Source of the DNA: Gnetum montanum
Taxonomy: Eukaryota > Streptophyta > Gnetopsida > Gnetales > Gnetaceae
Length of the DNA: 64,000 nucleotides
Direction of reading: 5' to 3'
NCBI GenBank assembly: GCA_015680685.1
Contig: MNCI01003410.1
Location: forward strand, 267,814-331,813
Below, piece by piece: positions 35,029-47,034 of the stretch. Every line of letters starts with the position of its first letter. Position 1 is the first letter of the stretch. The position numbers were made by a program, and so were the translations under genes. The notes beneath the pieces were generated by a model that worked only from the letters and a program-made list of their open reading frames with translations, ran no database searches and was not told where the DNA came from.

Positions 35029-38000
35029 CAAAGAAGCAACATCCTCGGAGCAGAGCCTAGGATAGCTTCGAGTGTATACTTCTACATGGGTTCGAAACTC
35101 CATCAATTCTGGGGATCCATCAACTCCTTAGACGCTAGGCTTGAAGGAAGGTACCAACCCCAACACCTGATACGTCCTTCCATCCAATGCCTTGCATGAA
35201 ATGCAAGGGCAATTGAAGGAAGCCCAAGACTTCCCTTCTCTATATGAGCAAGAGAGTCCAACCCAAAGGGCCAACGTCTCTAAGGCATCCCCTAGATCCG
35301 TCCCTTCTGAGGATCTAGAGACATATCTTCTTGCGTAAACCCATACTTATGCAAGAAGACAGCTCCTCTTCCATAAGTCCCACTGAGTTCCTCTGTGAAT
35401 GGCATCTCAGCACCCATTGATTTTTTTTGAGGGCTCACCAGGGCCACTACCCATGGTGAGGGACTTGGGAACATCACACCGAGAGGGAGGACATGCTCCG
35501 AAGAGCCATGTCTCCGCAAGCAACTCATGCTTGCCAGAACTCCATGTTCTGCTACTCGCATCAAGATCAAAACTCCATGTTCTGCCACTCGCATCGAGAC
35601 CCATGGGGTCTCACCAGTGCAACCCTCTAAGCACTGATTCCACATGCATTGATACCATGCGCATTCTCTTTTTCTCATCATGTTTGTTCAAGCTGGTATG
35701 AATGGAGTCAAGCATGTTCTCCCATACAAACAAGGTACAAGGACAAATCTTTTGAGCTTGACCTTGCCATTTGCAGACACCAACATCACATGCCTCAATT
35801 CATCATTCATCATTCCAACAAGAGAGAAGATCCAAAAATCTATTTGGGAACTTCTCCAAGAGGCTAACATACAACAAGCCCCAACTATCAGCAACACCTC
35901 TTATGATTGTCCAACATCGAGAATGCCTGCTCAAATGTTAGAATAAGGGAGGGTCAATTTAGCAGCCAACCCCATGACAATCCTCCATCACCTATCTCAT
36001 ATTAGTCATAAGCACACCATCGAATGCAACCATAATATCCCGTTCATGGAGAAGGATCACCCACATTTTCCACATGCAAGATATCCATCAACTCCAAGTT
36101 ATGGGACAAGCACCATTATCTGAACACAAGGTCCAGGAACGAATATATAGTCACCTCAAAGAGTAACCAGTTCATAAATTCTCCGAGGAACATCAACATT
36201 CTCAGAATTTGCATTTCCCCACTATCTCAAGAACGATTGCCAGTCTCGCAATCAACACCTTTCAATAGATTTTGCACTTGCAGAAGGGATCCTTTTTAGG
36301 AGGTTTCTTCCATAGGGAAGTATAGCAGCCCAGCTACACCTTACCCATCATACAAACCCAAGTAGTCAATATAGCCAATAGAACCATATCTAGAACTGTC
36401 ACCAACTGAGGGAAGACATGGGTTCACAAGTCTTACCCAAATTCAATTTTCACCTTGAGAACAACTCGAGACGCCAAGCATTTTTGTTTCGTCTTGGGAG
36501 ATCTGGGTTTTGTTTCATACATCCCAGTCAAGCCCATTTACATCAATTTGTGGTGGACAAGNACGAGAGTACACAAGACCATGCCTTACTTACATGAAGA
36601 GAAATATGTATCTTTAATTTACATCAATAACACAACCTCACAAAGGAGGTTTCATGAATTTCACCAGGGTAACAACATCCTGTCTCTAAGAATAAGCCCC
36701 ACGAGTTCATGAACATGGGATCACTGCTAAGAACAAGTCCAAAACATCAACTGCTCATAGGAGACAACCGTCTCAATACCATCTGCCTTATTATGTCAAG
36801 AACTGAAGAGGGCATCCATTGAAATGGAGGATGATCCCTCATGATCAACTCTGTTATCCCACCAGGCAGGTGAAAACACCAACATGAATTAACCTCACAC
36901 CAGAGACATGGGACAATACATTCGGGAGGGACTGCGTGATACATTAATGTACATAAGGGATAGGAGTACATAGGAAAATTCAGCAAGACACCATAGCCTA
37001 TTAGGCACAACGAGTCCCCAATCACGGAATCACACCATAGACAACAAACGCACCAATAAATCCCAATCTATAAGAGCGCATCATAGCTCTCCAAAGCACC
37101 AAAGGAAATTAGTCACGAGAGCCCACCAACATGCACAAATCATTAGAAACCCCCAATCATGAGAGCATTGGCTCAAATGTTTCGAGCACATTCAAGCCCA
37201 CCAAGCAAGGCCACCAAGAGAAATCACAATTTCTGTATCTGTAACGTCATATATTTAAGGATGGACCACCATCCCAACGTTTGGACAGCTGCTCCTCGAT
37301 TGCTTCCAACATGGAAGAGCAAGTCTAGGTGCCAATACCTAGAACTCAACTCAAATCCACCGCTAGACATCACGTTGATCTGAATTTCAGTCATCATCGA
37401 TCATCTGTGGATAGATCTTTGCCAGTCCAAGAACACAAGAGAATGTGTTCCCAAGATTTGTCCTATCTCAAGGACGTTCACCAAGCACATACCATCCAGG
37501 CATGCCAACATCATCAAGCACACATGGCACCAGTTCAAGAGCATAATGGGCAAGGACATGCCCTGGTCCATTCATTAAAACACCGTATCACAACTGAAGC
37601 ATTTCTCATGAGGTTTTCAGCAAAATTATACCTCAAGGCACAAAGGCCATTTACAACATATAGCAAGGGTGCTCTAAAACAAGCACCAGGAAAACACCAT
37701 ACATTAAGCTTGGCCTTGTCACAGTGTGTGGCATAGGCCTACAACCAGAAGACAACTGAGTCACATAGGCAATACATCTAGCACTTCTGTGTGCGTACAA
37801 CTGGATCGAGAATATCACAAGGATACCTTTCACACATCCAAGGATTAGATTACATTCATATATGGGAACATACATAGTATTTGGAGATGCTACCCAAGCC
37901 TAAAAGGCTATAGGACAAACTACCCAAGCCCATCCTAGGATTTAGGCCACCAAGAGCATACCATGAAGAACCATGTTGTTTAGAGAAAAACCTGTCTCTG

Positions 38001-39853
38001 TCACGAAGCATATAAGAACATCTGTCATTGCAGCACTGTCCCAAAAGATACATGATCTACTGTCACACTAAACCAACTGCACGAGTAACCTCGAACGAAA
38101 ATGATTCGAGACACGAACGCAACGATGGAATAACAAAACACACCAACTGAGTATCCACCATCCTGCCATAGTGGGACCTCATTGCATTGGCCACTCCTGG
38201 GCCATCAGTATCTGGCATGGCCAAGGATACCATTTCATGCCATCTGCTAGCCCAATATCTATAGGGTCTAGGATAGATCACCATCCTCTGTTAGTGCTCC
38301 CCCAGCACTAAGAGGCAAACAAATCATGATGTACCTACTGATCCATCACAGCNNNNNNNNNNNNNNNNNNNNNNNNNNNNNNNNNNNNNNNNNNNNNNNN
38401 NNNNNNNNNNNNNNNNNNNNNNNNNNNNNNNNNNNNNNNNNNNNNNNNNNNNNNNNNNNNNNNNNNNNNNNNNNNNNNNNNNNNNNNNNNNNNNNNNNNN
38501 NNNNNNNNNNNNNNNNNNNNNNNNNNNNNNNNNNNNNNNNNNNNNNNNNNNNNNNNNNNNNNNNNNNNNNNNNNNNNNNNNNNNNNNNNNNNNNNNNNNN
38601 NNNNNNNNNNNNNNNNNNNNNNNNNNNNNNNNNNNNNNNNNNNNNNNNNNNNNNNNNNNNNNNNNNNNNNNNNNNNNNNNNNNNNNNNNNNNNNNNNNNN
38701 NNNNNNNTCAACTCAACCCAAAAATAAGGAGGAAGACCAAGGTCTATCCAACAACAAATCTACATCAAACCAATTCTCGCAACAACGAGCAACATCACGG
38801 AGGATGTGTTCACAGGAAAACTTTCATCAAACAAGGTGAGGTCTCAACAAGAACCAACAATAGGATGACCCACACCAATAGTCTTTGAATCAAAGTGACC
38901 AAGAAATGTCACCAATCAAAATAGTGATGCCACAGGCCCAAGGGCAACACAACCAGCTCAACAAGGAGCACAACTTGCAAGGATCAACAATAAGGGTAAT
39001 CATGCCTCATGCATAATAAGTTGTCAAACAAGACAACAATCATTTGGCTTTGGGATGACACAAATAACCACTGCATCCTCAACGTTCCCAACAATAAGTC
39101 ATCATACCACGTAAAACATTAAGCCTTGCATTACGAACGATAGACACGACCAAGATAACATGCATGCAGAATTTGAAGCGCAACTAAGGAGACACACATA
39201 CACAAATAGACAAACATACAATCGCAAGCACGAACATACGAAGTCTACCGGCAATAGTCTTAGTCGACCCAGAACAAGGCTCCCCAAGAGCACATGCCTG
39301 AAAGACCTCCATCCTGAGGTACCTGGGAACCGTCTTGTCCCATTTTGTATTTTCCCATACTCTCACTGTATCTAGGGTGAGTGGGAGTGCCAAGGATATC
39401 ATATCCTGCACGATTCAACAAATGCCATCTCGAAACATGTCATCTGGGTGGAAACCGAAGCGGAGACTGGGTTCAATTCATCCCAGATGAATCACTAGAG
39501 ACCTGAGATGGGAGCTCCTTGAGCAACAAAATTCTTGAGTTGCCAATAGAATTCCTCTCAATCATATCGCATACAATCACAACTAGTCCAACCACAAGTA
39601 AACAAGTGGAGGACATCACCACAACGCAATCATTTATATCCTGACGGAGAGCAACATACATCTATTGCTCTCAACTGAACATCTATCCCCTCATGAAGAG
39701 TGTAGAACATTGCTATCAGGCTACTCTTCAAAGTACATAAGGATATGAACCTAGATCACCTAGGTATCAATCCGAAGGGACCATTAACCAAATAAGCTCA
39801 ATGGAGTAACAAAACCAAAGAGCACAACCATATCACAACACAATTTCAATCAC
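35029..39853 (-). other. Internal region of element G, no coding recognised
   Basis: Scattered short frames exist on both strands but none shows a retroelement domain. Single N at 36562 and an N run at 38353-38707. The sequence is CA-rich on the + strand and of higher complexity than the AT-rich spacers elsewhere in the window. Confidence 0.6.
38353..38707. other. Assembly gap (355 N)
   Basis: A run of N inside element G. Confidence 1.
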
Positions 39854-39865
39854 GCTCTGATACCA
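39854..39865 (-). other. Primer binding site of element G (initiator tRNA-Met type)
   Basis: On the minus strand TGGTATCAGAGC begins two bases after the 5' LTR. It is the classic plant initiator-Met primer site. Confidence 0.88.
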
Positions 39866-39867
39866 TC

Positions 39868-40449
39868 TATAACAACGTTGCCCCAATGTTGTCCGGCACC
39901 CCAAGGAATTCACAAAGATCCAATGGATCTGGGGCAAAAGACCTGGGGAATACGCCTCAAGCAAGCAAGCATCTCACGAGTGAGTGCAAGCAAAAGCATA
40001 GCTTCTTAACGTACATGACCACGCACCTTATGGAGGGTAAACAATTCCAAAACGAGGACCAAGCAAACAAGCACACATACAACCTTGTAGACAACATCAA
40101 TGAGAGGGGAGACGACGCACCTACAAGGGAAGGTGCCTCACCCCCAGATCCCTCACGATCTGGTACAAAGTGTGGCTTGGCACCGCACCAAAACTATTCA
40201 GTCTTGGCTGCCTACATATCTACGACCACCGTAGAATCAGGGCCATGTAGTTCTCCATAGAGAAGAAGGAAGAAAGAGAACTTAGAGAAGAGAGTTGCAA
40301 CAGGAGGATGTCCTGCTGCTAGCTTGGTACCACCAAGTCGAGGTGGGTTTTGTAACACTTAAGAGCCACCCAAGGGCGCCTCTAAGTGTTCCATGGCCCT
40401 GAACCATGGGGAGAGCCCAAGAGAACCACCATCTGGGACATCTCTCACA
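39868..40449 (-). repeat. 5' LTR of element G
   Basis: The LTR is 582 bp. The terminal base pair next to the primer site is changed (tataaca on the + strand where the partner has tgtaaca). Confidence 0.85.
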
Positions 40450-40504
40450 TTTTCCCTCCCTTTCCTCTTCTACCGCCTCATCTTTTTCCGATTCCCCTCT
40501 GGTT

Positions 40505-40562
40505 GAAACCTGCACACCAAACCCATGAAAGTGAAACCTGCACACCAAACCCATGAAAGTGA
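40505..40562 (+). repeat. 28-bp tandem duplication
   Basis: A 28-bp unit starting gaaacctgcacacc occurs twice head to tail without visible difference. Confidence 0.8.
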
Positions 40563-40785
40563 AAGCCAAACTGCTGTGAAAGAAAAAAACAGAGAATATT
40601 AAACATTTTTTTTTTTCATTTTATATCAAAAGGTGAGTGTCTTCACCGGTGCACGACACCCCAATCACGACACCCCAAATTTTCAAACGCAAAGAGAGTG
40701 CGCAAACAATCCAACAACAACAGGAGGACTGACATCCATCCCATCCCAGAAAACAGCATATTCTGTTGCGTGACAAACAGTTCCG

Positions 40786-41250
40786 GTGGTGGATGGAAGC
40801 ACCAGCCAAGGAGGAAAAAAACAACCAAGACAGGAGATTAAGAATATGTCAAAACAGCAGCAAGACAAAAAGGCCGAGCCAGCCATTCAGCCATTAGTAG
40901 GAGTTTCACCATACAATGCAAGTATGGAACGGAACATGAAACATCTCAACCTGAAACCAAAACCCACTCTGAAATCAACAGACAGCGCAGAACAAACCAC
41001 AGAGCCAGCCAACCCAGTACAGAAATCAAAATCATGTCTGCGTCTGGCGTCTGAAGACGCGGGCATCCTTGTAGACCAACCCGGGCCCGCAGAAGTATCC
41101 TTCCTCCGGAGCACAATGCTCATCCTCAGAGCAGACACAGAGTCCCTCAATGGCGCAGCGCTGGCGCAGAATCTCGACGCAGGAATTTCCCAGACCCAGA
41201 ACGGCATCCGTCCATTCTTTGGATCAAAATCCCTGCGTAGCAGAAACTAG
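40786..41250 (+). CDS. Unrecognised 154-codon open frame in a CpG-rich block
   Basis: I do not recognise this protein. The frame is Gln/Lys-rich at the start and Ser/Ala-rich later, with no membrane segment or known motif. The block (about 40780-41230) is visibly richer in CpG than the transposon sequence around it, so it may be host or recently active DNA. The opposite strand is also open (41207-40887), so coding direction and even coding status are uncertain. No splice or promoter evidence was found. Confidence 0.2.
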   Translation: MVDGSTSQGGKKQPRQEIKNMSKQQQDKKAEPAIQPLVGVSPYNASMERNMKHLNLKPKPTLKSTDSAEQTTEPANPVQKSKSCLRLASEDAGILVDQPGPAEVSFLRSTMLILRADTESLNGAALAQNLDAGISQTQNGIRPFFGSKSLRSRN

Positions 41251-43100
41251 AAAAGATGTGAAAGGAACTAAGAAAAGTATGATAAAGTTGTAAATAAAGT
41301 TTTAACTTAAGAAAGGATTTATATAGCAGAGAAGACGTTGTTGAAATAACACAGAGAAGGATGTGTTGATGCCTGCATACACACATTTTGGCTACAGCTC
41401 CGAGTTCCTGTAAAGCTCGGCAAAATCAAACCAGGCCAGATTCAACTGCTACAGAGCTTACTTCCAGCATCCATGCTGCAGGGCTGTAGTCATTTTTTTA
41501 ATTTTAGGTATTCCACAAATGACTCAAAATACTCGATTAATTTATTGGAATTATGTCCTAAAGGACCGGCATAGATTGTCTGGCCTCCTGGTTTCAGCAG
41601 GAATAACTCATCAAAGGCCTCAAAAATGTCAATACCAGGCTGGTTTCCCGCATCAATTTTTGCCATTCCAGGCTTCTAATGGAAGACCGTCAAGCACGTC
41701 CAAGTGGGCAAGTGAGGCGTGGGGCCACGTCTGCACGCAGGCCGGCGAGGTTGCCGATGTTGAAACGTGGAAACCGCGCACGTTTTGGCAACCAGGGACG
41801 AGGCAGGAAAGCTTGCACTACGGTTTGCACCAAGATTTTTAGCAACTGCGGTTCTGAATCCCAACGTGCAGGGCAACAGCAGCGGAAATCATGGTCAGGA
41901 CAGAGGAAAATCTTGTTTAATACGGAGGGATAGGGTAGAGATTTTCCGGGAGTTTCTCATTATTGGAATAAGGCAAGTTTCCCAGGCGTGAGTTAGAGAT
42001 TTGGAGACCCATTTAGCCGTTCCATTACGTTCATTATTTGCATGGCAGTTACTGAAAATGAACGGCAGGTGTCTGAGGAAGGACTGCCTGCAAGCACTTT
42101 ATTAAAGGCTACGCTTTATAGACAAGATACTAAATTTAATGTTGATCATCATCTGCATCTGGTACGACCAAAGTATCTGTTTAAATTTAAATTCAGTCTC
42201 GGCTAACGTTGATGCATATTCATACGTATTTGCAATGAGCTCATTTTCGTCCAAAACTCCTGAAATTATCATTAATACCTTCAAAACTTCAGATTGTGCA
42301 AGTTGATGAATTCCGGTTAGAAGAAAATAAGCATGCAAATGAATGACTATCAAGGTTCCGAGTTTAGAAAATATCATAGCAAAAACATCCGTAATATACA
42401 AAACAGTAAAAGGATCAATAACTAAAAAAAATCTTCAAAATCTAAAGGAATGACGCAAGTTGAAATTCTCTCTATAATTGCATGCAGTTGCTGCGTATCT
42501 AGCTTTGTGGTATCTCACATCCATCTTGTATAAAATTCATTTTTGTTTAATGACTTTAATCTGATATGCTGAGAAAGGTAGCCGAATTCAGACATAACAT
42601 GGACGAAACAAATGAGAAAACAAGAAGCAGGGTTCTTTTTATGTTTCATATACGGAAGGACAAATGGGAGATTCTAGTAAATTATGTAACACCCTGAATT
42701 CATAAACAGTTTTCTGCCAGAATCCATGAGGTCATTAACTTGTTGATTAAAATGCGATGCCTAGTGACTAAAATTGACCAGGGTAAATCCCATGATGGCA
42801 ACGGTGGAGCCAGTCCATAAATTGTTTCTGTTGCAGATGAATTTTGGCTTGGCTTCCTCCTCCTCTTATTCCAGCAGAACAAGTTTTATGTGCCGCAGGC
42901 TGCGATAATGCATTCAGCAATTTACCCAATCCTGTGTGTAGATTTTAATCTGTTAAGCTACCTCTGGTGTAATTTTTTATTTTCTGAAACATGAAAATGG
43001 CAACTCGGATAACTCGATTAAGAAAAGCTCGTTATATTTTACAAGGTTAAGCTATATTACGAAGTACCATACTGTTGAGCTTACCGTGCTTTATCTACGT
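41251..43100. other. Intergenic stretch with a CpG-rich island at about 41650-41930
   Basis: At 41679-41933 (+) an Arg-rich open frame lies in a block with many CpG and both strands open. No family resemblance is seen. It could be a first exon, a CpG island or a relic. The remainder (41990-43100) is AT-rich with nothing recognisable. Confidence 0.35.
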
Positions 43101-43106
43101 TACTAT

Positions 43107-43300
43107 CACAAATAATTTGCATGGGTTAAAATTTATAGGGTTTTTAGGGATTAAAACTTATTAATCATGGCTGCATGGGAGAGTTGATATTTGTTGATGT
43201 CAACATCTCCCATGCTGCTCAAGGGGCCATGAGTAATAAATTTTAATCCCATGAAAATTTAAAAACTCTATAGGTTTAACCCATGTAAATTGTTTATAGT
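43107..43300. repeat. Foldback (inverted repeat), MITE-like
   Basis: The arms 43109-43172 and 43226-43298 are inverted copies of each other with a few mismatches; both contain the catgggttaaa block at their outer ends. The inner region also pairs partly (gcatgggaga against tctcccatgc) around gttgatgtcaac. The full unit would fold into a hairpin of about 190 bp. No transposase or clear target duplication is seen. The size and AT-rich arms suit a foldback MITE. Confidence 0.65.
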
Positions 43301-43329
43301 TATTATTTCTAAATAAAAATAAAAAATAA

Positions 43330-43748
43330 AAACGCTGTTGTTCCAGCGTGAGCAGCCGAGGTTACGGTCCTAATGGAACCTATGCGCAGGGAATCTGCCA
43401 GAACAGGCGGCATGCATGACCAGAAACCGAAAGTTGCCCAAAACGGAACGGAAAGTTGCAGGCGACTGCAGAGCCGTTAGAAACTGCGGGAATGGTGGAG
43501 GAAAGATTATTCTCCGAAAACGTTCCTGTTGCAGGGTTGGACAGAGATTTGCAGACGCGGAGGCATCAACAGCAGGTTGCCCTGAAGCCACTGCAGCACA
43601 TTATATGCATGTCCCTGCCACTGCTTGTTGCTTGCTTATCCGGAGAATGGTTATCATCAACAGTTTACTGCTGTGTCTGAGTGGACTTGGGGGTAGTTTT
43701 TTGGAGGCGTGCACAAGAAGTCATCTAGGTTGCGTTTTATATTGAGCT
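43330..43748. other. CpG-rich block with overlapping open frames, unrecognised
   Basis: Frames at 43416-43745 (+) and 43456-43680 (+) and one on the minus strand (43591-43370) overlap. All are Ala/Arg/Gly-rich and none resembles a family. As with 40.8 and 41.7 kb, the block is CpG-rich compared with its surroundings. Confidence 0.3.
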
Positions 43749-43849
43749 AAGTCTTTGTTGTAATCTCTTTTATTGTTTTTTTTTTTAATCAACTGAGAGT
43801 TTTAATCTCTGTTGAACGTTTGGTCATTAGCAGTAAAAAGAAATAAATC

Positions 43850-44166
43850 CAAAACATTTCTCTTAAGTTATCAACCCTCATTTTAGAACTTCTTTAATGG
43901 ACAATCATTTTATTTAAATTTTCTTGTTTAAACTTCCTTGTTAAGTTACCAATTCGGATAGTTACTTCATTTAAATTTATTTTTAAAGTTATTTAAAATT
44001 ATCAGCATCATTGAATTTCTATCTATTTAAACACCACATTGCCCTTACCAGTTAAAACTATTTTTGAGTTTCTATATCCATACAAGAGGTGGCCTGGGCA
44101 ATAGTCTTTTTAAATGAGTTTTTTTTTTGCAAGTGTTACTGTGTGATCAAAATTTATGTATCAACA
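43850..44166 (+). repeat. Truncated LTR of the element F family
   Basis: The last 120 bases (gggcaatagtctttt near 44095 and aaaatttatgtatcaaca ending 44166) match the end of the F LTR in the same orientation. The upstream limit is uncertain because the copy is strongly diverged. Confidence 0.5.
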
Positions 44167-44533
44167 ATATCAAGATCCAAAGGGTTTAAGGTAAGTTAGA
44201 AAAAATTAAAAAAGATTTGAACTTCAATTTTATGTTGCACTCTTGGTACTATCATCATCTTAACCTTATTTCAATAAAATAAGGTCCACCTATATAAGTT
44301 TTCCTTCATTATTGCCCTATTTTTAAAACCTAAAGCTTTGTCTATTTACATTATTAAGAATTCAATCTTTTATCAATGTAAAGTGTAAGTTACCTGTTGT
44401 ATGTTATCTTTCATGCCTGCGATACCTGTTGAAAGAGAAAAACGCGTAAGATAGATATTTGCATGTGTTTTACTGTTTAACAATGTCTATTTAGTTCAGC
44501 TAATTAGCTTCCAAAATTTGCAACCCACGGTAC

Positions 44534-44810
44534 CGGGCAGAAAACACTCACAACGCTTACCGATGGGAATATGAGATATTACATGCTACAATGTTCATGC
44601 AAAAAACAATCACAATGCTTGCCCTTGATAATCATGAGATATTACCGGTACTTCACTTTCTCAAAAGAAAAAAATGTTTATGCAGAAAACCATAAACATT
44701 TACAACGGTTTACCGATGGAAGTCATCTTACCGATACTTGGATTTCTTAAAAACATATTCATGCATAAAGCATTCACAATGTTTACCGATGGTAATCATG
44801 GGATATTGCC
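44534..44810 (+). repeat. Degenerate tandem repeat of about 80-100 bp leading into the minisatellite
   Basis: Three to four diverged units share the order atgca-aaaac, cacaatg, ttaccgatgg, tcatgagatatt, accg-tactt. They start near 44534, 44592, 44673 and 44757. The last unit runs directly into the 45-bp array, whose first bases (gatatttggc) are the end of this older unit. Confidence 0.6.
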
Positions 44811-45390
44811 GATATTTGGCAAGAAGCGTTTTCAGAGACATTTGAATTCTGTATCGATATTTGGCAAGAAGCGTTTTCAGAGACATTTGAATTCTGTATC
44901 GATATTTGGCAAGAAGCGTTTTCAGAGACATTTGAATTCTGTATCGATATTTGGCAAGAAGCGTTTTCAGAGACATTTGAATTCTGTATCGATATTTGGC
45001 AAGAAGCGTTTTCAGAGACATTTGAATTCTGTATCGATATTTGGCAAGAAGCGTTTTCAGAGACATTTGAATTCTGTATCGATATTTGGCAAGAAGCGTT
45101 TTCAGAGACATTTGAATTCTGTATCGATATTTGGCAAGAAGCGTTTTCAGAGACATTTGAATTCTGTATCGATATTTGGCAAGAAGCGTTTTCAGAGACA
45201 TTTGAATTCTGTATCGATATTTGGCAAGAAGCGTTTTCAGAGACATTTGAATTCTGTATCGATATTTGGCAAGAAGCGTTTTCAGAGACATTTGAATTCT
45301 GTATCGATATTTGGCAAGAAGCGTTTTCAGAGACATTTGAATTCTGTATCGATATTTGGCAGGAAGCACCTTCAGAGACATTTGAACTGT
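44811..45390 (+). repeat. 45-bp minisatellite, 12 identical units plus one diverged
   Basis: Twelve units of exactly 45 bp (44811-45350), each starting gatatttggcaagaagcg, are identical in every base I compared. A thirteenth (45351-45390) has several changes. Because 45 is a multiple of three, long open frames run through it on both strands. They would give a 15-residue repeat, but I treat them as by-products. Confidence 0.95.
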
Positions 45391-46740
45391 AACTGTGTAT
45401 TGATATGAAATAACGAGCACGTTTTTGCCGGCACAACATTTAAACTCCAAGCTGAACACATCGTTTATATAATTAATTCCAAACGAGCCTAAATTGTGTC
45501 TGACCATTTACAAATTTTCATCAACATTTCTGGTTTTTTGTGAACCTTCTCAGGTGCAATATCTATAATATGACCATGACACTCGCAGAGCGATGTATTT
45601 ACCGGCCAAATGTCCGGTTCCTGAAGCGACAAGGGTCGGCGTAGTCCTGTCATGTCATGCAAACCGTCGTAACAGTGCAATGCTCAGCTTACCTCACCTT
45701 TTAAATTACTAGTGCAATACTCTGTTTACTTCACCTTTTAAATAAATTTGCCCAAACATGAAACTGGAAAGGAAATCTTTTTACTCACAAATTTATAACT
45801 CAGTAGACATTTGGTGCTCAATGGAATCAAGCCTGGTTACTGTTTAATGGTATCAAATATAACCTGGTAGCTGAGGTTACAAAGCCAAGACTTTTACTAG
45901 TAAACTCATATTTCAAAACTGTTAACTACTAATTTAATATTTCAGTATACATTTTTATTTGGCTACTTCAGAATTTTAAACTTATATGAAATTGCTGTGC
46001 AATGGAATCAAACCTTTAACCTAAAATTACTAGCCGAAACTCTTACCGCAGTTTCATTACATAACGCATAAAAACAGCCATACATGTCAACTACCTCAAA
46101 GTTTCACTACTGCTGCTACATCTGCCGCGTTCAGTAGACAAGCCAGTGCAACTACCACCTCAACAGATGAAGCATTGTCGGTTAAGTCACCTTTCGCCGC
46201 GTTCACGTGAAAGTGGCAGCCAAGCAGCGTGTCCGTATTTGCCTCGCTGCAGAATAATTCTAATAAGGTTCATCTTTATCCAATAACGCAATCTTCTGCA
46301 GAAGCTACACAAAAATCTCCAAAGAAATGTCTTGCTAACGTGCTCACTAAAATGCCCAAACTTATTTCTGCAAAATCACAGCAAAAAATATCAGAAAGGT
46401 GGGGAAGAATGAAACATTCCTAGCAGCAACAAAAGGGCAAGTAGTTCCACGAAAAACAAACTCTGGAATTTCCAGGTAGGGTATACGTTTTTGTCTGGGA
46501 TGGGGATGGGGAACATGAATAGAAGAAATCAGGGACCCAAAGAGCAAAAAAGTGCATCTGCCCTGGATTTCTCAGCCACAAACGACGCCAAAGGAAAAGG
46601 ACTAATCCTCTGCGTCCACAAGGTGCCCATGTGAGTATCTAATTTCAGTCTTTCTTTAAAACCCAACAATTCTGTAGTGTCTTTGGCCGTGAGAAATCAG
46701 AGAGCTTAAACTGATCAATATCTATCAATCAGAATCAGAA
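45391..46740. other. Region upstream of the SAUR gene
   Basis: AT-rich, with no transposon recognised. TGTCGG, a known auxin-response-factor binding hexamer, occurs at 46176-46181, about 560 bp before the SAUR start; this could be chance. A TTTAAAA stretch near 46656 may act as a TATA substitute. A 64-codon open frame at 46229-46423 (+) has no resemblance to any family. Confidence 0.4.
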
Positions 46741-47034
46741 ATGGGAAAGCTGCAGCGTGCGCCCAGAGGGTACGTGGCTGTGTACGTGGGAAACGATGAT
46801 GAAGACGAGCAGGTGGAGAGATTTCTAGTGTCCATAAGAGGCCTTCACAGTCGCGTTTTTGTGCAGCTTCTGCGCTTGGCTGAGGATGTTTATAGATTCT
46901 CTCCGGATGGACCCATCAGAATTCCTTGCTCGCCTATTCAATTCAGACACATCATGAGCTCTGCAACTAATTCTTTTTCATCTTCCTCGTCTTCATCTTC
47001 TTCTTACAGACGTGACTCGGAATGTCTCCTGTAA
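46741..47034 (+). CDS. SAUR-family auxin-responsive protein
   Basis: This is a 97-residue single-exon gene. The SAUR core is clear: PRGYVAVYVG at residues 8-17, an acidic insert (NDDEDEQ), RFLVSI at 26-31, then F..LL.LAEDVYRF and GPIRIPC. The C-terminus is a run of serines (about residues 78-90) followed by YRRDSECLL. SAUR proteins are small auxin-induced regulators; many inhibit PP2C.D phosphatases and so raise plasma-membrane proton-pump activity and cell expansion. Length and lack of introns fit the family. The ATG at 46741 is the only sensible start, just before the core. The sequence is undisturbed, so this is the best candidate for a working host gene in the window. The subclade cannot be named. 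Confidence 0.93.
   Translation: MGKLQRAPRGYVAVYVGNDDEDEQVERFLVSIRGLHSRVFVQLLRLAEDVYRFSPDGPIRIPCSPIQFRHIMSSATNSFSSSSSSSSSYRRDSECLL

Larger units (their letters stand above)
34433..40449 (-). mobile_element. Element G: LTR retrotransposon derivative without coding (LARD-like)
   Basis: In minus-strand sense: 5' LTR 40449-39868, initiator-Met primer site 39865-39854, 4.85 kb internal region, purine tract 35028-35016, 3' LTR 35015-34433. The flanks ttttt (34428-34432) and ttttc (40450-40454) fit a target duplication with one mismatch. The internal region (with a 355-base gap) shows no gag, protease, reverse transcriptase or integrase in either strand. A large non-coding internal region between good LTRs is the pattern of large retrotransposon derivatives, mobilised in trans. 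Confidence 0.75.

Noticed and set aside
44811-45390. CRISPR-like array or a protein with 15-residue repeats
   Set aside because: Units are contiguous with no spacers, the DNA is plant nuclear, and open frames exist on both strands simply because the unit is 45 bp.
46176-46181. TGTCGG as a proven auxin response element for the SAUR gene
   Set aside because: One hexamer 560 bp upstream is expected by chance; kept only as a remark.
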